Below, piece after piece: positions 56,481-64,000 of a stretch of 64,000 bases of DNA. Origin of the DNA: Gnetum montanum (Eukaryota; Streptophyta; Gnetopsida; Gnetales; Gnetaceae); the NCBI GenBank assembly GCA_015680685.1, contig MNCI01014483.1, forward strand, positions 1 through 64,000, read 5' to 3'. The notes beneath the pieces were generated by a model. That model had not been told where the DNA came from and did no database searches. It saw only the letters and a list, made by a program, of their open reading frames with translations. Within the stretch, counting starts at the first letter, position 1; each line of letters opens with the position of its first letter. A program made the position numbers and the translations under genes.

Positions 56481-57458
56481 AACTTATAATCTAGGAGATC
56501 AAGAAATAAAAAATAAATAATATTAAAGTAACGAATGTATCACAAAGGTGAAGCAATTAAACTTGGATAATACACATCCTCTTTCAATAGCATTCCTTAT
56601 TAAATCATGTCTCAACATTTAGTTAAGCCTTCATAAGAATGATATTAATAGGTATCAAGATTGAAAATATCCTAACAAAGTGCATTTGATTCACATTGTG
56701 GAATTTAAACTTATAAGAGGCAAAGAAATACCAACTTTAAGAAATATGAGAAACTTTGAGTAGGTGAAGTAATGAAAAAAATTCATTTCCTTTCTTAGAT
56801 GTTAACATAGTAAGAAGAAAGACTTGTTACTTCTTAATGATTAGATCTCTTAATATTTGTAATATAACTTCTATTCATACAAAGACTAGCCATTCAAATA
56901 TTATCTTTAAACTCAATGAATTTGGTAAAAAGACTATTACCAAAGTAAGGAGAAAATTGATTCATTCTTAGCTAAATAAGGTAGATGTTCCTTCTAGTAT
57001 ATATATGGTCTTAGAAATTTAGATAATAATAATTCTCTTTCAAATAAAAAACTCATCAATATTTGCTACATCAATGGTCTTTATGAGAAAATAACTATAG
57101 TTTTAATAATGAATGATGTTCTTATAGTTTTCAAATCCTATAAACTAGCTTAGTTATATATTTATAATATATATCTATAAATTGGCCAAGAGAATCTTAT
57201 TACTTTACAAGTAAAAAATTTCATGACTTCTGGACGAAGAAGAAGATTTAAAAACCCAAATTTTCATGTCTTCTCGACGAAGAACAAGAGTTCTGTATCA
57301 TATTTTTTCTAAGGATGGGTTTTCTGAAAAAACAAATTTCATGAATTAGTATATGCTCTCACCCTTGGTGAATTTGTTGAGAGTGAGAGCATAAATTCGG
57401 ATGAGAGTGAGAGCATACACTAACCGAGGAAAGGGCTCTGTGCCTTCTGCATCTACTC
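56481..57458. other. AT-rich DNA with no recognised gene
   Basis: Near 57225-57300 CTTCTGGACGAAGAA and CTTCTCGACGAAGAA occur as a short repeat. At 57355-57420 GAGAGTGAGAGCATA is repeated. No gene was recognised. Confidence 0.4.
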
Positions 57459-57758
57459 ATGCGAATAATCGAGGGTTGTTTGGCCATGGCAGAAAATTTG
57501 TTAGCTATGCTGTTACTTTGTAGGAAGATCGGGCGTGTGTCGGCAGTGGGAACGACTGCCGCTGTGGGTGTTCTTCAGTGGCTATGTATGTTTGGGCAGA
57601 GATTGAATGTTCTGCAGGAGATGTTGGCATGTGGATCTATCACGAAATTAGTGTTGGTGCTGCAAATGGAGTGTGATTCCATTTCCAAGAAGTGTGCCAT
57701 GTTGTTGCTGTGCATTCTTTCTAAGGAGTTCCAGGGATCCCCATGCTTAAGCATTTGA
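57459..57758 (+). pseudogene. ARM-repeat fragment, probably of a plant U-box E3 ligase (PUB)
   Basis: The 99-codon open frame reads GCLAMAENLLAMLLLCRK, VSAVGTTAAVGVLQWLCMFG, LQEMLACGSITKLVLVLQME, SISKKCAMLLLCILSKEFQG and SPCLSI. The successive helices with A.GVL..LC, ..G...KL[LV]..[LM]Q..C, and ..K..A..LL..L match the C-terminal armadillo repeats of plant PUB proteins, which end in a ..SPC.. tail. No U-box is present upstream, and the ATG is probably internal, so this is a gene fragment. It is followed by 34-bp repeats and a Penelope-like remnant. Confidence 0.5.
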
Positions 57759-58093
57759 GCATGCCGCAAGGAAGCGATTTTTCTCACGTCAACATTTTTT
57801 GTCTCTAGATTGTAGGTTCTATACCCATACATTCATATAAATCTTCCAATGTTAATGATGATATGAGATCAGCAACTGTAGATACCTTATAGTTATTTAT
57901 TGTGATTGAAAAGTTTGTGACATTATTGCAATTGAAAAGTTTGTGACATTACTTATGCAAAAGCTGCTCGAGTTCACATTTTGCAACTTAAATTTATAGA
58001 GTTTTATGACGATTGATGTCAATGTGGAGTGTCGGCCTGGGCTGTTCGACACCCGATCAACACATCATTTCTATCTATGGCCAGAATGCTGGA

Positions 58094-58195
58094 TTTGCAT
58101 CTATGTAGAACTCGAGCCCTCCTCCTATTTGCATCTACGCAGAACTCGAGCCCTCTTCCTGTTTGCATCTGCATAGAACTTGAGCCCTCCTCTTG
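58094..58195. repeat. Three exact-length 34-bp tandem repeats
   Basis: Units start at 58094, 58128 and 58162 with core GAACTCGAGCCCTCCTCCT. Changes between units are substitutions only. The open frames across it on both strands are products of the repeat. Confidence 0.9.
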
Positions 58196-58439
58196 TTGCT
58201 CCATGCACTATTTTCACATTTTGGCATGATCTATATTTCTATTTTGCAAAGGATGTAACCTTCCATAACACGATGTTGCATTAGCAAAATGGGCCATGGG
58301 AAAGTAAACATTGGTCAGCGTTATGTACAAAAATGTAGCATTACCGAATTATGACTGGTAATAGCCTATCGGGCAAACTATTGGCTAAACAAAAAATCTC
58401 TTTTTTTTCATATTTATAAGATAAAAAAATTTTCTAAAT

Positions 58440-59026
58440 AATATTGTTGTTTTTGAAATCTCTTGTATCTGTGGTAAATATTATATTCATGAAGTTGATG
58501 AATCTTTTATTGTTAGATTGAAAGAGCACTTGAGAGAAATAAAATGTAATAGATCTTTAAAGCTATCTTTTCTAGAACACATAGAAAATGATAACTCCTA
58601 TAGAAATCATAAGTGGTTAATAGATAATAGTAAAGTTCTTTTGTATAATAAAGAAATATTCTAAATAATAGTGGTGTTTATAAAATCTCTTGTATATGTG
58701 GTAAATATTATATTGGTGAAGTTGATAGACCTTCTTGGTTAGATTGAAAGAGCACTTAAAAGACATAAAATGTAATATATATCTTTAAAACTATCTTTCT
58801 TAGAACACATAGAAAATGATAACTCCTTAGAAATCTTAAGTGGTTAATAGATAATAGTGAAGTTCTTTGTATAATGGATAACTTTATAGATAGAAAAATT
58901 AAAGATACCTTTGAAATTAAAGATCATTCTAATAATTCTAATCAAGATGAAGACTATTTTACCTACTTAGTGTGGTAGCCTATTTTAACAAAAAATAATT
59001 TAGAGATTTTTTTAAATCCTACTTAA
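58440..59026 (+). mobile_element. Penelope-like element remnant: duplicated GIY-YIG endonuclease domain
   Basis: Two tandem copies (58440-58664 and from 58667, period 227 bp) encode the same domain. The second reads SGVYKISCICGKYYIGEVDR, retaining the G-V-Y and Y-I-G motifs and a CxC. The first reads VVFEISCICGKYYIHEVDES, then FIVRLKEHLREIKCN and SFLEHIENDNS, open for 75 codons. Only the second copy continues to FIDRKIKDTFEIKDHSNNSN and QDEDYF before the ..W.P.L tail. This is the Penelope-type GIY-YIG layout with R..EH and ..I..H.NN.N..D.. motifs. The domain nicks DNA to prime reverse transcription. No RT is recognisable upstream. Both copies are broken. Confidence 0.75.
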
Positions 59027-59109
59027 TTTAATTATTTTCTCTCCCTAATTGTTTTCCTTCTCCCTTTTGTTTCTAAATAGTGTTTAGTATGCTCTACGCT
59101 TATTTCAAA

Positions 59110-59944
59110 CTCATTGTCTTATATGTTAGAAATTATGAGTTCAGTTATGAATACTAACGAATTGTAAGTCAGCTACATTGATGGGGTATGTGTTGATGCA
59201 TTGATGTAGTATCTACCTGTGCCTATATAAATGGACATGCCCACTACATTTATGACATTGATTAATCAATAGCTTAGCTAAGTTCTTGTAGATTCTTCCC
59301 ACTAGAGTTATAATAATTTCTAAGTGCCTACAGTAGATGTCAAGGATTGTATGGATCATTCTTCAAGCATCTATTTTCTTGGACATATCGATTTGATGGA
59401 AATAAAGATGAGATTCTTGATCTACCTTGCAATAGTTGGAAATAGATTAATGTTTACTTTTATGAAATTTACTATTCTTGTACATTACTTCTATGTTCTT
59501 AATTAATTATTGCACTTAATTAACACACATAAGTATGACCACCTCGAGCATAATGTTAATGCTTGGTAATCCTAGCTGTGCTATTACTTGGTAACCCACT
59601 GGCATTGTAACTCAATATTTATGTGGAAGGTGGGATCAAATACTTATGTTATGAAGTAGGCTAGGACACTAGATAATTACTTAGATTAATTATCAATCAA
59701 GTACTTTATTCCATGCTTAGGATTATTAGATAGAAATATATAATTAATACAAATCATGTGCCTTGGATCCACTAACCATACCCTTGCACTTATGCAAGTG
59801 TAGCCAGGAAGATAATAATCATGCCTATAGATCACTATATTTGCTATTGATATTTGGAGAACTAAAATACATGAAATTTGAGTAGATTACTATTGAACAT
59901 TGTGATTTGTATGGTTGGGCATAGGAACTACTTGTCACTCATCA
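59110..59944 (+). repeat. Decayed 5' LTR of the right-hand Athila-like element
   Basis: The right end CACTCATCA is identical to the young LTR. Upstream are CCTATATAAATGG at about 59223 (TATA), GAAATAAAGATG near 59400, the word AAGTATGACCACCTCGAGC at 59531, TGCTTGGTAATCC, and ACCATACCCTTG...CAGGAAGATAATAA corresponding to the young U5. The left end lies somewhere between about 59110 and 59180. Confidence 0.75.
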
Positions 59945-59945
59945 T

Positions 59946-59963
59946 TGGCACCATTCCCAAGGA
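59946..59963 (+). promoter_or_regulatory. Decayed tRNA-Asp primer-binding site
   Basis: TGGCACCATTCCCAAGGA differs from the young site at five positions. Four are G to A (three at CpG or within the CCGG run) and one is G to C. The one-base spacer from the LTR end is kept. Confidence 0.8.
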
Positions 59964-60095
59964 CTTTAGTTAGCTAAGTACCCTACCTAGAAGAGATAGT
60001 GAAATTATTCACATACATTGTAAAAGGAACTTAGCACTAACATCATTAAAAATAAAGAAAATAATAAAAGTACACTATTTTTCTCAATCATTGAT

Positions 60096-62460
60096 ATGGA
60101 TTCCTCTTGTATGGAAGACTATCCAACATCGTTCACAAGAGACTCTAATGAACAAAGGCAAGAAGGCCATAAGACTCCCATGCCTTAGCAATTCAAGATG
60201 GTCTATGCCCATTTGGATGCCTACACCATAGACTTCACCTTCATCATACATGAGGATGATTAGGTATGATGGAGGGACATGGAAGGTAACATCAAGTTGT
60301 CTCTCGATTGATTTGTTCCTACAATATTATTGAATAATCTTATTAGACTAGGAATTATAGGATTTAATGGAATGTACGAGGTATAAGATTCTTCTTATTA
60401 GGATTATCATCTTGAAGAGGCATAGAAAAGGAAAGATTAGCAAATGAAAACTCAATATGAGGCCTCAAAAGAAAAATGGTTTTCTAACCACGTATTCTTA
60501 CAAACACACATAGAAGGTGAGTACTTCTTTTTAGGGATCTCTCAATACACTAATTTTTCTTCTCTCTTTGATGAGGAGACCCTTAACTAGCATATACAGT
60601 CCACTATGGACAATCATAGTTCTATAAAGAATGGATTCCAAGATTAGGGAGCCTTGAAAAGGGTTAGCCAAGGTAGGAACAAGGACAAGCAACAAGAAAA
60701 GGATAAACATGGTGAATAGGGTATGTATCAAAGAATAGGAAGTAGTAGGCACTACTCTAGTGCTAGATCCCCTTCCTCTTTACATTCTTAATCCTCATTG
60801 TCTTCCTTCTCAAACACCAATCGAAGTCATAGAGGTGATAACAATCATGATGGAGCTAAATGGTGGGATAGGGATGATCATAGATCCCACCATAATGATA
60901 GAGATCATGGGCATGAGTAGTAAGGAGATGATCAGAATAGAGAAATAAGGAACATCAGGACTTGGCATAGGCATCATGGCCATGATAGGGATCACCAAGA
61001 CTGCTTTGACTATGTTGAGCCCCTACTAGAAACCAAAAGCATGCTAAAAATTGTAGAGGATATAAGGATACCAACTAGGCACATGAAGGACAACTCAATC
61101 AAATAGTTGTATATGAATAATATTTCCAAGTTTGAAGGATTATAAATTTGGATCCATAAAATCATTTGTAAGCCTTTTGCAATGCCTATGCCTTGCAAAA
61201 CATTGAAAATAAGTGGAAGAGGCTAAAACTATTCCCACAGATACTCATCAAAGAGGCTAAAAGTTGGTACTAGTATTTGGAACTAGAATCTATTTAGAGG
61301 TAGAGTACAATGCTTAAACTATTCAATGACAAATATTAGAAGTACTCTAGAGTGTCCAACTTAAGAAGGTAAATCAAAGGATGGAAATAGGGCACTCATG
61401 AATCCTTTGCTGTAGCCATGGGTAGGTACTACTCCATGTTGCATCAATGCATAGGACATGGCTATTCTCAAAGGGATTAGTTACACCACATCATAGATGG
61501 ACTTCAAACTAAAACAGGGAGGAATCTTGAAGTCTATGCTCAAGGAAGACTTTCAAAGCTAAAGGTCTATCAAATCCAAAAGCTGATCAAGAAAGTAGCT
61601 AAAAAAGAGGGTGAGCTAATAAAATGACAAAGTGTAGAGTAATTCAACTAGAACCCCTATCTTCACAAAATGGAGGTCCATTTTGGTGACAATGAGGAGG
61701 AGACACCACTTGATGAAGTGGTGCAAAGGAAAACCTAATTGATACAAAAAATCTATCTTTGAAATATTGACTAAAGTTAATAAAATGTGGAACTCCTTAG
61801 ATGAAAAATTATAAATGCTATAAAAATTGTAGAAGAGAGTAGAGATCAAGGAGGTAGTGATCGTGAATAAATGAAGAAAAAGGAGGCTAAACATAATCAT
61901 TATCAGGATAAGGAAAAAGTTGTAGTAGTTGATAAGGTTGTAGATTCTAAGCTAGATTTAGACAAGTGTGAGATATGCCAGTATGAACATCCCAAGGGAT
62001 GTTTTCCTATTATGTCACACATAAAGGAATCTTGGGTGTATGCTTTAAATTTTAAATTGTTAAAATGACAAACACTCAAGAGGTTGCCTTATCTACAAGA
62101 CAACTACTGGTAGCAGTTCTATCACAAAACTTATTATCCAAGTGGAGCACCACCTTAACCTCAATAGAAATATCAATAGTGGTAGCACCAAAAAACATGG
62201 GGGATGCTACCTCCAAGGTAGCAATCCCCTTACCACAAACCTAATCATTATGGGTACTATGCTCAACAACCCATTTCTCCACATGACTCTTCTAGCCATG
62301 CTTCCTCCTAATACCTTTATTACCCTTGTAAATATTACAAAGCATAATTATCAGGGAGGGAGTTTCCATTTTCTTACTTTACTCCTTCTTAGTCATTCAC
62401 TACTGCACATCCATCTACAATTTACCTTTCTCCTGTTTCATCCATGTAGTAGAAGATCCT
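60096..62460 (+). pseudogene. Gag of the right-hand Athila-like element, decayed
   Basis: The start MDSSCMEDYPTSFTRDSNEQ aligns with MASSHAINSPKD. The next block reads DFTFIIHEDD*V*WRDMEGN, matching the young DFTFVFHQDEQLRWRDMQGN. Capsid text follows (EDIRIPTRHMKDNSIK, NNISKFEG near 61050-61140, then CINA*-like MLHQCIGHGYSQ near 61440). The zinc knuckle CEICQYEHPKGCF at about 61968 keeps the first Cys pair, the His and the first of the two final Cys; the second is Phe. A Pro-rich linker is fragmentary. Confidence 0.75.
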
Positions 62461-62689
62461 AGCATAGCCATAGTAGAGAAATGACATCAAGGCTATGAAC
62501 TTATAGCCAACTCCTTAGTAGAGTGGTTCTAATGCTAAGCCTTGGAAAAGTTTCTTCCTTAGAACCAGTAGTCCTACAAAGCCCTTAGAGACACCTATGG
62601 CTATGAAGCTTACTCCTACCTTCTCTATAATGATTATTGAGCTTTCTTTAAACCAAAACACTCCCTAATTACACACCATCATGCTAACC

Positions 62690-63160
62690 CATATAGTAAG
62701 TAATTGGATTAATATCAACCATGTTCTGAGCAAGAGATCTAATCCTAGGAGTTCCCTTATTTATATGTAGATTGTTGGAAATGAACCTTGAAAATCTCTT
62801 TTGGACTTAGGTTCTAGAGTTAACTTGATCTCACAAGAAATGTACAAAGCTTGGAACCTACCTCCTTTGAAAAAAAGAAATATAAGGTTAGAACAAGAAA
62901 ACAAATCCATCATTGTTCCTTTGAAATTGGATGAGGACATTGTGATAAACATTTGTAGGTGATAATATCCTATTGATTCCTTAATGATCCATGTGGATAT
63001 TACTAAGGGAGACTTTCATATTATCATGGGAAGATCATGGTTGAGTATAACTAATGCATAGTTGGTGATCCAAGATCTCTCCTTCCAAATCTTTAAAGAG
63101 AATGAATTCAAAAAGATTTAGAAAAATCATGTTTTGTGCATCACATATAGTGAGATAGGA
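62690..63160 (+). pseudogene. Retropepsin of the right-hand element, inactivated
   Basis: The text LLDLGSRVNLISQEMYKAWN, LPPLKKRNIRLEQENKSIIV, PIDSLMIHVDITKGDFHIIM and GRSWLS aligns with the young protease. The active-site D-S-G has become D-L-G by a single C to T change. Confidence 0.75.
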
Positions 63161-63439
63161 TGCTAATGCATGCAAAGACTATGGACTATAAAGATCAAAT
63201 CCCTTAAAGCATGTAGTCAATGTGCTGATGTCATTGAAATTTAAAGGTTCCTATACATAGTAGCCAATAAATAGGAGGGCATCTAGTGGTTGATAATAGA
63301 AAGAGAGGCTAAATCATCAATGTGCATGCAACCAACCAAAAGCCTTATGGGCTCTTACATGAAGAGCATGGATCAACTAGAGTAAATTCATTGCTAACTC
63401 TATAATGAACATGGAGAAATCAATTGTGGAGAGCTGGAG

Positions 63440-64000
63440 ATCCCTAGGACCTTCAAGTAGGAGCCCCTTGAGCTAAAGGTCTTACTAGTAGGCCTAGAGT
63501 ATTCCTTCTTAAAAAATGGTAAGTTGATCATCATCAATGCCACACTTGTGAAAAAATGGCCAAAACCTTTGCCTGGTCATATGATGAGCTCACTAAAATT
63601 GACCCAAGGATATGCTAACATAGAATCTACACAAACTCCTCCATCAAACTAAAAAGGTAGTTGTAGAGACACTTAAACCCCAAGCTCAAGAAGATAGTCA
63701 AGGAGGAGATTAAACAACTCCTGAAGGTAGGGTCATTTATTCCATTGTGGATAGTGAGTGGATTGGTCCACTAGTTATAGTACAAAAGAAAGGAGGGACG
63801 TGGATGGTCTATATAAATTTTAGGCTATTGAACATGTCAATGTATAAGGATCATTTTTATTTTTCATTTGTAGATTAGGTGTTGGATAAAGTACTAAGGA
63901 ATTGCTATTATAGCTTTCTAGATAGTCATAGTGGCTATAGACATATCCAAATTGCAAGGGAAGACTAGGACAAAACAACATTCACAAGTCCTTGGGAAAC
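63440..64000 (+). pseudogene. Start of RT of the right-hand element, truncated by the window
   Basis: Across frameshifts the strand reads KLIIINATLVKK, LNPKLKKIVKEEIKQLLKVG, VDSEWIGPLVIVQKKGG, YKDHFYFSF, CYYSFLDSHSGYRHIQIARE and DQDKTTFTSPW. These are the successive N-terminal finger and palm motifs of Athila/gypsy RT, including the first catalytic Asp region (FLD..SGY). The YxDD motif lies beyond the window. Confidence 0.75.

Larger units (their letters stand above)
59945..64000 (+). mobile_element. Decayed Athila-like element with pol, cut by the window edge
   Basis: This is the internal region of an element homologous to the young one: primer site, gag, protease and the beginning of RT, all with stops and frameshifts. 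Its 3' half lies outside the window. It confirms that gag-protease of this family is normally followed by RT. Confidence 0.75.

Noticed and set aside
60760-60998. Overlapping Met/Ile-rich frames on both strands
   Set aside because: They lie within the decayed Ser/His/Arg-rich part of gag in wrong frames and arise from GAT/ATG-rich repeats.
1-64000. tRNA, rRNA or snRNA genes
   Set aside because: I scanned for cloverleaf-like and A/B-box words and saw none convincing; only the tRNA-Asp complement in the primer sites was found.

Overview
The window is plant nuclear DNA, very probably from a large, repeat-filled gymnosperm (conifer-like) genome. No intact host gene is visible. The DNA is AT-rich and CpG-poor except for one young insertion. 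Most recognisable sequence is Ty3/gypsy LTR retrotransposon, with a tRNA-Asp primer site, Athila-type reverse transcriptase/RNase H and a second, Tat-type lineage with an extra RNase H. A Penelope-like GIY-YIG endonuclease remnant near 58.4-59.0 kb also fits a conifer, because such elements are known there. The species call is inference.

Layout. 1-1720: decayed Tat-like pol on the + strand. 3640-7453 plus 15446-15760: an older Tat-like gag-protease element on the - strand, split by a young insertion. 7454-15445: a young Athila-like element with GGTGT target-site duplications, near-identical LTRs, a perfect 18-nt tRNA-Asp primer site, an intact 1122-codon gag-protease frame, no pol, and a remnant second ORF behind a short intron. 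Two single Ns and a 456-bp tandem copy of the LTR junction suggest imperfect assembly here. 18.36-21.84 kb: a second Tat-like gag element, head to head with the first. 21.87-26.16 kb and 27.4-35.25 kb: two decayed relatives of the young element; the second keeps protease, RT, RNase H and integrase. 35.3-43.0 kb: AT-rich DNA with two minisatellites and a CCR4-type nuclease pseudogene. 43.06-45.5 kb: a LINE remnant on the - strand. 47.1 kb: a broken AP2/ERF domain. 51.3-54.3 kb: an intron-containing, decayed hAT transposase gene. 57.46-57.76 kb: an ARM-repeat fragment, probably from a plant U-box protein. 58.44-59.03 kb: the Penelope-like remnant. 59.1 kb to the right edge: a decayed, pol-containing member of the Athila-like family, cut by the window edge.

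Together the copies explain each other. The pol-bearing relatives show what the young element has lost (RT, RNase H, integrase and most of ORF2), so it could supply its own capsid and protease but would need polymerase and integrase from elsewhere. Comparing young and old LTRs shows CpG decay: the GCGATATCGC palindromes of the young U3 have become TGATATC-type words, and the primer site has mostly changed CpG to CpA. The conserved intron before ORF2 and a conserved 3' non-coding module are the least familiar parts.
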